From Acidobacteriota bacterium (GTDB lineage Bacteria; Acidobacteriota; Terriglobia; Terriglobales; Acidobacteriaceae): DNA of 12,874 nucleotides. The position numbers were made by a program, and so were the translations under genes. The DNA lies in contig QIAK01000080.1 in NCBI GenBank assembly GCA_003225515.1, positions 350-13,223 of the forward strand. Reading direction: 5' to 3'. Below, one piece after another: positions 1-7,900 of this stretch (the stretch's first letter is position 1; each line of letters begins with the position of its first letter). The notes beneath the pieces were generated by a model, which saw only the letters and a list, made by a program, of their open reading frames with translations, ran no database searches and had not been told where the DNA came from.

Positions 1-32
1 CCTGAGCGAACTCTCGCCCAGTCGAAGGACCC
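1..32 (+). repeat. REP-like intergenic repeat, copy A (left end may be cut)
   Basis: This stretch reads CCTGAGCG, a short variable middle, then AGTCGAAGGACCC. The middle holds a small hairpin (GCGA, loop ACTC, TCGC). The outer blocks match the reverse complement of the element at 137-200, so the two copies face each other. The expected leading 'TGTCAT' of the unit would lie just outside the window. No protein-coding sense was found. I take it as a dispersed palindromic element of the kind common in acidobacterial genomes; that family assignment is from memory. Confidence 0.6.
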
Positions 33-136
33 GTGACTCCCCGAACCCACGCAAAACTAATCAAGGTGTTCTCCCCGCCCCCTCGAAAGCATCTTAAGAA
101 CTCGCTGCGTCACCAGTAGAGCAAGCGACCCACTCG

Positions 137-200
137 GGGTCCTTCGACTCCGCAGTTGCTTCGCATTCGCGAAACAACTGCAGCGCTCAGGATGACAAAT
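137..200 (-). repeat. REP-like intergenic repeat, copy B, with central hairpin
   Basis: Read on the minus strand, this element begins TGTCATCCTGAGCG and ends GAGTCGAAGGACCCC, the same outer blocks as copy A but inverted. Its centre is a strong hairpin. Stem arms at 152-164 (GCAGTTGCTTCGC) and 169-181 (GCGAAACAACTGC) pair at 12 of 13 positions around an ATTC loop. An 11-bp piece of its edge, ATGACAAATCT at 192-202, is repeated at 227-237, 35 bp away. It lies just downstream of the cytochrome stop codon, where the hairpin could also act as a transcript end or stabiliser, although no U-tract follows. Confidence 0.65.
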
Positions 201-244
201 CTTTCAGCGCCGCTCCGTCTTATACAATGACAAATCTCCCACGC

Positions 245-943
245 CTACCTGTGACAAGTTGTGCAATTGGTAATTTCATATGGCGTGCGAACCTTATATT
301 TCTTTACCAGCGCCGCCCCAAGCTCGGCCTGCTCGGTATAGCTTTTCCCATCGACCATCACCGGGCTGGCTCCGCTTGGTTGACGGTAGCGCATGTTGAA
401 AACCTGATCCCGCGGCCGCAGATTGCCCTCAGGCGCGCGATGGCAACTAATGCACCACTCCATCTGCAACGATTCCTGCTGGTACATGAAGGGCATCAGG
501 TCCACCGGACCGTGGCAGGTGTTGCAGCCGACCCCTTTATTCAAATGAATGCTGTGATTGAAATACACGAAATCAGGAAGCTGGTTTACGCGCGTCCATT
601 GTAGCGACTCGCCCGACTTGTAGCTGGCGCGCACCGGTTCGAGCAGCTTGGCATTCGTCCAGATCTGCGAATGGCAGTTCATGCACGTCTTGGTCGGAGG
701 GATGCCCGCGAAGCTCGAGGTTTCGACCGAAGTATGGCAGTAGCGGCAGTCGATGCCCAGCCCGGTAACGTGGTGCTGATGGCTGAAGGGCACCGGTTGC
801 GGCTTGCGCACTCCGGCGTAGGTAACGTAAGGCGAGCGCTGGACTTCCATGGCCATCCATCCCAGGGCGGCAATCACAAACACCGCGCCAAAAATCGTGG
901 CACGGGACAGGGTATTGGTACTGCGATGGAAAATCTGCGACAT
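245..943 (-). CDS. actA: Pentaheme cytochrome c, ActA-like subunit of Alternative Complex III
   Basis: The 232-residue product has one N-terminal membrane helix (about residues 15-33) that anchors an exported pentaheme domain. Five CxxCH haem motifs are visible: C66-H70, C87-H91, C140-H144, C164-H168 and C227-H231, the last ending one residue before the C-terminus. Free histidines (H55, H57, H58, H130, H133) could be distal ligands. The stretches around 'FSHQHH', 'GIDCRYCHTS' and 'GIPPTKTCMNCHSQIW' are typical of ActA, the quinol:cytochrome c oxidoreductase subunit that carries electrons in the periplasm. The family link is established knowledge; membership of a working complex is inferred. 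No actB begins in the 244 nt downstream. No good Shine-Dalgarno precedes the ATG; the start is chosen because it directly precedes the membrane helix. A looser tag would be cytochrome c3/c7 family protein. Confidence 0.85.
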   Translation of the reverse strand: MSQIFHRSTNTLSRATIFGAVFVIAALGWMAMEVQRSPYVTYAGVRKPQPVPFSHQHHVTGLGIDCRYCHTSVETSSFAGIPPTKTCMNCHSQIWTNAKLLEPVRASYKSGESLQWTRVNQLPDFVYFNHSIHLNKGVGCNTCHGPVDLMPFMYQQESLQMEWCISCHRAPEGNLRPRDQVFNMRYRQPSGASPVMVDGKSYTEQAELGAALVKKYKVRTPYEITNCTTCHR

Positions 944-1076
944 CGTTATGAGATCTGACTTACGAGACCCGGCCGATCGCCTGTTCTACGATCGTCCGCA
1001 ATGATGTTCAGCACTGAGTTAGACAGCGAAAGTGAAAACCACCCACTGGTTCTCTGAATGGTTGGCGAAACTGGAA

Positions 1077-1105
1077 ATTATAAATACTCCGCCCGACTTT
1101 GTCGC
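1077..1105 (-). promoter_or_regulatory. Candidate sigma70-type promoter for the pentaheme cytochrome
   Basis: On the minus strand a perfect TATAAT (1077-1082) lies 17 nt downstream of GCGACA (1100-1105), a four-of-six match to TTGACA. This would start a transcript near 1070 with a leader of about 125 nt before the cytochrome ATG. The 267-nt gap between the aldehyde dehydrogenase stop and the cytochrome start holds no convincing gene. It also contains two CGATCG palindromes (974-979 and 989-994) whose role, if any, is unknown. Confidence 0.4.
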
Positions 1106-1210
1106 GGTTTTTGGAATTTCGCAGCAGAAAAACATTTTGATCCGTGCGGTACGCGCAAAACTGTTGAATTTTTCCCGCAAGGTTACGAGCGCAGCATTCC
1201 CGCATAGCGC

Positions 1211-2656
1211 TCAACGCAAGTTCATCACCATGAGTTTGGGTTCGGTCATTTCTTCAATGGCATAACGCAAACCTTCGCGGCCAAAGCCGGAATCTTTCAC
1301 TCCGCCATACGGCATTTGATCGATGCGGAACGATGGCACGTCTCCGGCAATCACGCCGCCAACCTCCAGTTCTTCGTAGGCCTGGAAGAGTAGCTTGGCA
1401 TCACGAGTAAACACGCCGGCCTGCATGCCATAGGCGGAGTTGTTCACCTGGCGCAGCGCGTGATCGAAATCTCTGTAGGGTTCCACCGTAACGATGGGAC
1501 CGAAAACTTCCTGGCAGTTCACTTTCATCTCCGGTTTGGTGCCCGTAAGCACGGCCGGTTCTACCACCAGACCCTTTCGCGTGCCGCCACAGAGCAAGCG
1601 CGCGCCGGCGCGGACGGCTTCATCGATCCAAGCGATCGTGCGGGTCGCGTCACTCTCGCGGATCATCGGGCCGACGTCGGTCGCGTGGTCGAGAGGATCG
1701 CCTGTCCTCAGATTCTTTACGCCGGCTACAAAAAGGTCGGTGAACTTTCCGTAGACCGAATGTTCCACCAGAATGCGTTGTACCGAAATGCAAGTCTGGC
1801 CGGCATAGCCGAATCCTCCAGTGACGCAGCGCTCGGCGGCGTAACCCAGGTCGGCGTCGCTATGCACGATGACCGCCGAGTTGCCGCCTAGTTCGAGAAC
1901 GACTTTCTTCTTTCCTGCGCGCCGCTTGATGTCCCACCCAACCGGCACGCTGCCGGTGAAAGTGATGAGCTTGATACGCTCGTCGGTCACCAGCAGGCCG
2001 GCATCTTCATTGGAGAGCGGAACCACATTGAGTCCGCCATCCGGCCATCCCGCCTGCTGCGCGCATTCCGCCAGAAGCAGCGAGCAGAGCGGGGTCTGCG
2101 GAGCCGGCTTCAACACCATGGAGCATCCGGCGGCGATCGCCGGAGCAACTTTGTGGGCGACGAGGTTGATAGGAAAATTGAACGGCGTGATGCCGGCAAT
2201 AGGGCCGAGCGGGAACCGTCGCACGATCCCCCACCGGCCGGCAGTAGATTCCTGCCAGTCGAGAGGGAGATATTCTCCGTAAATGCGGGTGCTCTCTTCG
2301 GCTGCGATATTGAAAGTGAAAATGGCGCGCTCGACCTCGATGCGCGCGGCCTTGATCGGCTTGCCCGCTTCCTGAGCGAGAGTCCGGGTGAACTCTTCCT
2401 TGCGCTCGGTCATGAAGGCGGAAATCTGACGGAGAACGCGCTGCCGCTCAAACGCTGGCAGGCGGCGTGTGGTGCCGAAAGCCTTAACCGCCGCGGCAAT
2501 CGCGGCATGCGCATGCTCCGCGCGGCCCTGCACCACGCGGGCAATCACGCTGCCGTCATAAGGGGCGCGGATCTCGACGACATCGCCGTCGTCCCGCCAC
2601 CGGCCATCCACAAAAAAACCGTGCGTCGCAACGGGCGCGATCGTCATCTCGGACAT
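1211..2656 (-). CDS. NAD(P)-dependent aldehyde dehydrogenase
   Basis: The 481-residue product has the normal length and all key residues of the aldehyde dehydrogenase superfamily, which oxidises aldehydes to acids with NAD(P)+ in the cytoplasm. Visible are oxyanion-hole Asn160 in TPFNFP, cofactor-contacting Lys183 in KPAPQTP, the FTGSVPVG loop (233-240), general base Glu255 in ELGGN, catalytic Cys289 in GYAGQTCIS and the EVFGP motif (383-387). The pattern recalls the lactaldehyde/phosphonoacetaldehyde/non-phosphorylating GAPDH-like branch. The substrate cannot be told from sequence, and no neighbouring gene supplies an obvious aldehyde. ATG at 2656 is preceded by a G-run (minus strand of 2669-2674) about 12 nt away, a loose ribosome site. 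A second Met three codons later is a less likely start. It is probably a single-gene transcript. Confidence 0.9.
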   Translation of the reverse strand: MSEMTIAPVATHGFFVDGRWRDDGDVVEIRAPYDGSVIARVVQGRAEHAHAAIAAAVKAFGTTRRLPAFERQRVLRQISAFMTERKEEFTRTLAQEAGKPIKAARIEVERAIFTFNIAAEESTRIYGEYLPLDWQESTAGRWGIVRRFPLGPIAGITPFNFPINLVAHKVAPAIAAGCSMVLKPAPQTPLCSLLLAECAQQAGWPDGGLNVVPLSNEDAGLLVTDERIKLITFTGSVPVGWDIKRRAGKKKVVLELGGNSAVIVHSDADLGYAAERCVTGGFGYAGQTCISVQRILVEHSVYGKFTDLFVAGVKNLRTGDPLDHATDVGPMIRESDATRTIAWIDEAVRAGARLLCGGTRKGLVVEPAVLTGTKPEMKVNCQEVFGPIVTVEPYRDFDHALRQVNNSAYGMQAGVFTRDAKLLFQAYEELEVGGVIAGDVPSFRIDQMPYGGVKDSGFGREGLRYAIEEMTEPKLMVMNLR

Positions 2657-2694
2657 GATTTTTTCTTGCCCCCCACCAAAACCGGCTCGGCCTA

Positions 2695-2700
2695 ATTATA
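2695..2700 (-). promoter_or_regulatory. Candidate -10 element for the aldehyde dehydrogenase gene
   Basis: A perfect TATAAT on the minus strand ends 38 nt before the aldehyde dehydrogenase ATG, which fits a leader of about 30 nt. No good -35 hexamer is seen 16-18 nt upstream, so this rests on the -10 alone. Confidence 0.3.
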
Positions 2701-2771
2701 GGACTTTTGGATGATGACCATGCACCGAGGGTTTACCTTCTCAAGCACCAAAACTGAAATCCGCTCTGCCT

Positions 2772-2777
2772 TACAAT
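2772..2777 (+). promoter_or_regulatory. Candidate -10 element for the amidase gene
   Basis: TACAAT lies 26 nt before the preferred amidase ATG at 2804, in the right place for a short leader. The -35 region is weak. If this is the real promoter, the upstream ATG at 2711 cannot be the start, because it would not be transcribed. Confidence 0.25.
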
Positions 2778-2803
2778 CAACTCGGCCTTCTTCGGTCATC
2801 TCC

Positions 2804-4222
2804 ATGACAGATTTCTCGACCATTTCTGAACTCTCAGTACGGCTGCGCCGCAGAGAAGTCTCTCCCGTTGAAATTACGCGTGATTGCCTGGCGCGCATCG
2901 AGAAGTCGAACCCCGCGCTGAATGCGTTCATCACGGTGATGACCGAGTCCGCGCTGGCGGACGCTCGCCAGGCTGAAGCCGAAATTTTACGCGGGAATTG
3001 GCGTGGACCTGTGCACGGAGTCCCCGTAGCGCTTAAGGATCTGATCGACACGGCTGGGGTTCGCACGACTGCGGCCAGCGCTTTGTACAAGGATCGAATT
3101 CCCGAGCAGGATGCGGAAGTGGTTCGGCGATTGCGCCAGGCTGGCGCCGTGATCCTCGGGAAGAACAATCTGCATGAGTTCGCCTATGGCGGAAGTTCGC
3201 TGGTCAGTTATTTTGGCGATGTTCACAATCCGTGGGATGTCGCGCGGATTGCCGGGGGATCGTCGGGGGGCTCAGCGGCCGCCGTGGTCGCGTGGCTGGC
3301 TTATGCCGCGATTGGAACCGATACCGCCGGCTCGATTCGAGAACCAGCCGCGCTCTGCGGCTGCGTTGGACTCAAGCCGACGTACGGGCGAGTATCGAGC
3401 CGCGGAGTGATTCCGCTGTCGGCGTCGCTGGATCATGTTGGGCCGCTGGCCGCGAGCGTCGAGGATGCTGCCATCACGCTCCAGGCGATCGCGGGATACG
3501 ACGCCGGTGACATCACTTCCGCGGATATTCCCGTGGCGGACTACGCGTCGGCGATGCGTGAAGGCGTGAAAGGCTTGCGGGTCGGCGTTGCGCGCGAATA
3601 TTTCTTTGACGATCTCGATGCGGAAGTGTCTTCGGCCGTGGAGCATGCGCTGCGCGGATTGCAATCCCTGGGTGCAGAGGTGCGCGAGATAAAGCTTGGA
3701 TTAAATTCTGGGGTGAACCTTAACATCCCGACCGACCGCACTGTGCAAGCGGCCGAGTCCTACGCCTATCACGCGGAGCATGCCACTCGCAGCCCAGAGT
3801 TATATCAGCCCGAAACCCTGCGCCGCATTCGATCGGGAGAGAAGGTTACAGCGGCGGAGTACATTCAGCGGCGCCGCGAGTTGAATGAGGCTCGCCGCAG
3901 CATTCGCGCGATCTTCGCCGACGTGGACGTGCTGGTGACGCCGACCATGCCGATGCCGGCGCCCTCGATTGCCGATCTGAAGGCGAATCCGGACGCGCTG
4001 CGCCCGGCAGAGTTGAAGTTGCTGCGCAACACGCGGCCCTTCAACGTCTGGGGACTACCGGCAATCTCCGTTCCTTGCGGATTTACGCAGAGCGGGCTGC
4101 CCATCGGGCTACAGATCGCGGGATCGCACTGGCGCGAAGACCTGGTGTTACGCGTCGCTCACGCTTACGAACAAGCGACGGCTTGGCACAAGCGGCGTTG
4201 CGGCATGAGGGCGCGGGTGTAA
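2804..4222 (+). CDS. Amidase-signature family hydrolase
   Basis: The 472-residue product carries the complete Ser-cis-Ser-Lys catalytic set of the amidase signature family. These are Lys78 in ALKDLIDTAG, cis-Ser153 in GGSSGGS and nucleophile Ser177 in GTDTAGSIREPAALCG; the 24-residue gap between the serines matches the family. The GGS usual before the nucleophile is AGS here, a mild change. Members hydrolyse amides or supply ammonia, as GatA of tRNA amidotransferase does. No gatB or gatC is nearby, so a stand-alone amidase is more likely than GatA, and the substrate is unknown. The frame stays open upstream to an ATG at 2711 preceded by AGGA (7-nt gap). I prefer 2804 because the family homology begins there, although no clear ribosome site precedes it. 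It is divergent from the aldehyde dehydrogenase and convergent with the next gene. Confidence 0.88.
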   Translation: MTDFSTISELSVRLRRREVSPVEITRDCLARIEKSNPALNAFITVMTESALADARQAEAEILRGNWRGPVHGVPVALKDLIDTAGVRTTAASALYKDRIPEQDAEVVRRLRQAGAVILGKNNLHEFAYGGSSLVSYFGDVHNPWDVARIAGGSSGGSAAAVVAWLAYAAIGTDTAGSIREPAALCGCVGLKPTYGRVSSRGVIPLSASLDHVGPLAASVEDAAITLQAIAGYDAGDITSADIPVADYASAMREGVKGLRVGVAREYFFDDLDAEVSSAVEHALRGLQSLGAEVREIKLGLNSGVNLNIPTDRTVQAAESYAYHAEHATRSPELYQPETLRRIRSGEKVTAAEYIQRRRELNEARRSIRAIFADVDVLVTPTMPMPAPSIADLKANPDALRPAELKLLRNTRPFNVWGLPAISVPCGFTQSGLPIGLQIAGSHWREDLVLRVAHAYEQATAWHKRRCGMRARV

Positions 4223-4303
4223 ACGGAGGACACCGTACGTGATCGTGCCTTTCGCTCTCTCTCTATGACGTAGCCTCCGCCACCCAGCCCACCCGCAGAA
4301 GAT

Positions 4304-4771
4304 TTAAAGCGCCAAGGCGCTGGGGAAGCGCGTCTGAAAATCCAGAAGCCCAACCCATTCCGGTGTGATCGTGATGCGCACCATACCCTGCTTCATGGAA
4401 GCCAGTTGAGTCACCCACTGTTTTCCTTGCTCGCTTCCAAAATAGCGCTCCGCCGCCAGCGCGTATTCCGGAACCACCCCATTGACCGGTTGCAGTTGCG
4501 CATCGCCCCGCACCAGCAGCACCTTATGCGGAAAGCTGTTGTCATCAATCGTGAGCGCCACCTTCGGATTCTTGGCCAATGCCTTAAGCTTTGGCGCTTT
4601 CGACGGTGTTCCCAGCACCAACTCACGCCCATTCCAGTGAAACCAGATGGGGATAACTCTCGGAGTACCATCGGTCCAGATATAGGCCAGGCGGGCGGGA
4701 ATTGTCGACTGTAAAAGCTGTTTGGATGCGGGATGCTGTAACAGTTCAAGGCTTCCCTGCTTGACAGGCAT
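4304..4771 (-). CDS. Pyridoxamine 5'-phosphate oxidase-like flavin-fold protein
   Basis: The 155-residue product resembles the small split-barrel proteins grouped as the PNPOx-like or F420/FMN-binding family. The stretches 'LAYIWTDGTPRVIPIWFHWNGRELVLGT', 'KAPKLKALAKNPKVALTID' and 'VLLVRGDAQL' follow the usual strand-helix-strand order of the N-terminal half of the barrel. Such proteins bind FMN, F420 or haem and often reduce small molecules; the exact reaction here is unknown. It is too short and too divergent to be called PdxH. The start at 4771 is fixed by a perfect AGGAGG five nt upstream, so the 15 extra in-frame codons further upstream are not needed. The gene appears to stand alone between a convergent amidase and the end of the transglutaminase gene. 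Confidence 0.75.
   Translation of the reverse strand: MPVKQGSLELLQHPASKQLLQSTIPARLAYIWTDGTPRVIPIWFHWNGRELVLGTPSKAPKLKALAKNPKVALTIDDNSFPHKVLLVRGDAQLQPVNGVVPEYALAAERYFGSEQGKQWVTQLASMKQGMVRITITPEWVGLLDFQTRFPSALAL
4308..4321 (-). terminator. Hairpin overlapping the stop codon of the PNPOx-like gene
   Basis: AGCGCC and GGCGCT form a perfect 6-bp inverted repeat around two bases. On the minus strand it is followed by TTTAAATC, which includes the TAA stop. The U-tract is short, so the site is only terminator-like. A weaker CGGAGG/CCTCCG pair (4224-4229 and 4274-4279) sits between the two convergent genes. Confidence 0.3.
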
Positions 4772-4776
4772 GGATT

Positions 4777-4782
4777 CCTCCT
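4777..4782 (-). promoter_or_regulatory. Strong Shine-Dalgarno that sets the PNPOx-like start
   Basis: The minus strand reads AGGAGG-AATCC-ATG, a full anti-SD match five nt before the start codon. It decides between the ATG at 4771 and the ATG 45 nt further upstream. Confidence 0.8.
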
Positions 4783-4815
4783 GCGGACGGCGCGACGTGT
4801 GAGGAGACGCGCGCA

Positions 4816-4821
4816 ATTATA
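4816..4821 (-). promoter_or_regulatory. Candidate -10 element for the PNPOx-like gene
   Basis: A perfect TATAAT on the minus strand lies 44 nt upstream of the ATG. The -35 region (near 4839-4844) is poor. Confidence 0.35.
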
Positions 4822-4888
4822 GTCCCGGAATTCGCGGTCCGGTAGCAGGCTGCGGAAAAATTTGGCCGCACAATCAGGGCAGCACTAA

Positions 4889-4902
4889 GCGGCTGAAGCC
4901 GC
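4889..4902. repeat. Short GC-rich palindrome, possible dispersed repeat
   Basis: GCGGCT and AGCCGC form a perfect 6-bp stem around GA, between the transglutaminase gene end and the PNPOx-like promoter. The sequence resembles 'GCGGCTGAAGCCGC' units I recall in acidobacterial spacers. Only one copy is present in this window, so dispersal cannot be shown here. Confidence 0.35.
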
Positions 4903-4937
4903 GCTCGTTCTAAACAACTTTCAAAACTGGAATGGCG

Positions 4938-4952
4938 AGCCGAACCTCGGCT
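4938..4952 (-). terminator. Candidate terminator hairpin after the transglutaminase-TPR gene
   Basis: AGCCGA (4938-4943) and TCGGCT (4947-4952) make a perfect 6-bp stem with a 3-nt loop. It begins 7 nt after the minus-strand stop codon. The downstream T-run is weak (GTTTTG only, some 13 nt later), so it may be a partial or Rho-assisted terminator. Confidence 0.35.
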
Positions 4953-4959
4953 AATGCGT

Positions 4960-7900
4960 TTAGTCGACCGTCCTCACATCATCCGGCAAGGTCAACGCGA
5001 ACTCGCATTTGCCAGTCGCGATCGCGCACGACAGCGTTCCGCGACGGAACACCTTCACAGGAGTATCGTCGGGGAACGCGAGATGGTAGTCGGCGGTACG
5101 AAGAGCTTCGGTGTACGACTTCAGCTTTTCGTCTCCGCTGACAAACTTTACGGCGTCAACTTTCGCTGCTGAACCGGCGCCACCACTTAAAAGAATGAAG
5201 AAATCCGCATTGCCGGTTTGCGTGGCCTTGCCCAGATCGATGGTGCTCTGGTGCTGGAGTTCGTCCTTGCAGCGCGCCACAGCCGCATCGGCCTTGGCAT
5301 CTCCACCGGCCAGCGACGCCAGCCGGCTACGCGTCTCTGGAGTGGGACGCAATCCATTCATTGACAGCGCGTAGGTGCGCAGCGCCCGGTCTTTATCGCC
5401 GCGCTTCTGGTAAATCTGCCCCAGATGGTCGCCGACTTCGCCGTGATGGCCAAGCTCCCAGGCCGCGGCGACATATTTTTCGGCCTTACTGAGATCGCCT
5501 TCGCCGAAGTGCACCCAGCCCAGAGTGTCCCAGTATGCGATCAGAGATGAAACCAGCGGCAGTTCTTTATTCGAGAGGCGGTCGAGAGAAACATTGCGCA
5601 GCGCGGCGGCAGTAGCCGACACCGCAGACTCGGCGTACTGCTGAGCCCGGTCCAGATGAGAATCTTTCAGCGATAACTGATACGCAATGTTGTTCCAAAC
5701 CAGTGGCGTGGCCGAGAGTTCGACCGCATGATCGAACGCCGCCAGCGCCTTGTCGTCCTGACCAAGATTCAGATAAGCATCCCCCAGGCTGACCTGCAAC
5801 TCGCCGCTCTCCGGACTGAGCGATGCCGCCTTCTCCAATTCAGCAGCCGCCAAATCGTACTTGTGCCACTCGGCATACATCACTCCGAGATTGGCGTGGG
5901 CGAATTTGTCCAGAGGATTATTCTCCAACTGTTTATTGAAGGCCTTCACCGCCTCGTCATACTTGCGGTCGTTCCAGTAAACCCGGCCCAGATTGTTGTA
6001 GGCGAATTCGTCGTAGGGATTGACTTCAATCTGCTTCTGGAAAGCGGCGATTGCCTGATCATTCTGCCGCTGCGCCAGATAGACGAGTCCCAGATTGTTC
6101 CACGCGACTTTATTCTTTGGATCGATTTCCGTGGCGCGCTTCAGCAATACCAGCGCAACCGGAAGATTGCCATTGTCGGCGGCAGCCCGAGCGCTGTCGA
6201 CCAGGTCATCAGCCTTCATATCCCCCGGCGGAACCAGAGATCCGGCTACCGCGCTTTCCACCGAAAGATGCTGCCCCAGGTCGGCGCCCACAGCGCGGCG
6301 GAACGATTCATAGTCCGAGGCGCGGGCAACCGGCAGTTCATCCTGATGCAGGATCAGCTTGCGTCCCGCAGTGAACGTGCCGCCTTCAATTTTGTAACTG
6401 GCCTGGTATTCGGCGTAGTCGCGTTTCAGCGAGAACGCCAAAGGCGCATGCGCCGTGTACTTGCCGGGCAACTCGAGTTTGATCTGATAGGAATATTCCG
6501 CCTTCGGCCCAAGCTTAAGAGGTTCGGCGTCAGCGTCGTCAGCATCATCGTTAACGTCGGGCAAATTAAACTGCATCAGGGGCAAAACAATGTCCGTCTT
6601 TTTCTTCGACCAATCCAGGAAGTTCACCTTCGCGACATCGTAGGACATCGTAAACGGCTCGCGCGTCGCCGCTGGATCGCTGACTTTAAGGTTGGTGATG
6701 TCCCCGCCCAGTGCTGCGTTAACATTTTCCACCACGCGCTGCCAGTTGGCTTGCGGCACACGCCGGAATACCGAACGCAGCAGCAACTCCTCGTCGCCCC
6801 GAAACTCGTAGTGCACATGTGCTTCGAGTTTTCCGATGTCATTGATCTTGCCGTCGATCTGCGAGAACTCGGTGTCAGGCATCGGCGTGTCGGCGGGCGT
6901 CTCCTCGAGATGAGGCGCAACCGGCGACGGCGGATCCGCGGGAGGAATCACCAGTGCCTGCTTCTTGCGTAGCGTATACGCCAGCAGCCGGAAGGGAGCG
7001 ACCTCGCTGGTCGTATCCATCCACACTTCCTCTTTCTTTCCATTGTTATCGCGGGGAAGCATAGTAATGACGTGGTCGAATTGCGAGGGCGAAGGAACGT
7101 CAGGATCAAGCTTGCGGCTCGAATTGATCAGCACCGACGAAGCATGCAGGCCTTCGGCCTGAAGCAACGATGCCAGCAACGTGTGCTTGTCTTTGCAGTC
7201 CCCGTACTGGTCGTGCAGCACATCGGACGCGGCGTGCGGCTGGTACCGGCCCACGCCGAGCGAAAGGCTCACGTAGCGGAAGTTCTTGGCAACGAAATCG
7301 TATAGCGCTTCGGTCTTTTCCAGGTCCGTGTTCAGGCCCTTGGTCAACTCTTGCGCCTTGGCGCGAACCTCGGGCGACGGTGCGCGGCGATCTTTTTCGA
7401 GGCTGGCATACCAGCGGCCAATTTGCTCCCAGCTCTCAAATGTCGTCAATTGGATATCAGGGCGATCCTCATCGGGACGGCGCTTCTTCTTCTTTTTCTC
7501 TTTGAGTTTGGCATCATCTTCCCGCTCCAGATGCGAGCCCGACCAGTGATAGACACGCCGGCCGTTTGCCTCCGTGATCTTCGGATCCTTCCCTGGCTTG
7601 CATTTCAGCTTCAGCGAGCGGCCGCTGGGGACGTCCACGTCCACGGTTTCATCCAGCGTGATATTGCTCTTGTCGAAATCGTAATCGGCCCAGAATTGTC
7701 CTGCAGCCAGTGGGGTGTGAATCACCGTGACCATGTCGTACTCGAGCACTTCTCCGGGACGGAGCCCCGGAACGGTGATGTGTTTCTGCCGGTAATCCGT
7801 ATAGACCGGCGCCTCACGCTCGATGGGAGCGCTCAAATCCTGGACGGCATCGTCTCCTGCCTTGACCACGCTGCCGTCTTCTTTCAGCACGCGCACGTAA

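Noticed and set aside
227..604. Plus-strand 125-codon open frame at the left end
   Set aside because: It is antisense to the pentaheme cytochrome, whose five haem motifs make that strand certain.
1008..1265. Short open frames in the spacer before the cytochrome gene
   Set aside because: They have no ribosome site or motif and overlap the end of the aldehyde dehydrogenase. Read as non-coding leader and promoter region.
5728..6972. Plus-strand 414-codon open frame
   Set aside because: It lies wholly antisense to the conserved transglutaminase-TPR gene. Its translation shows no domain and it reflects codon bias on the other strand.
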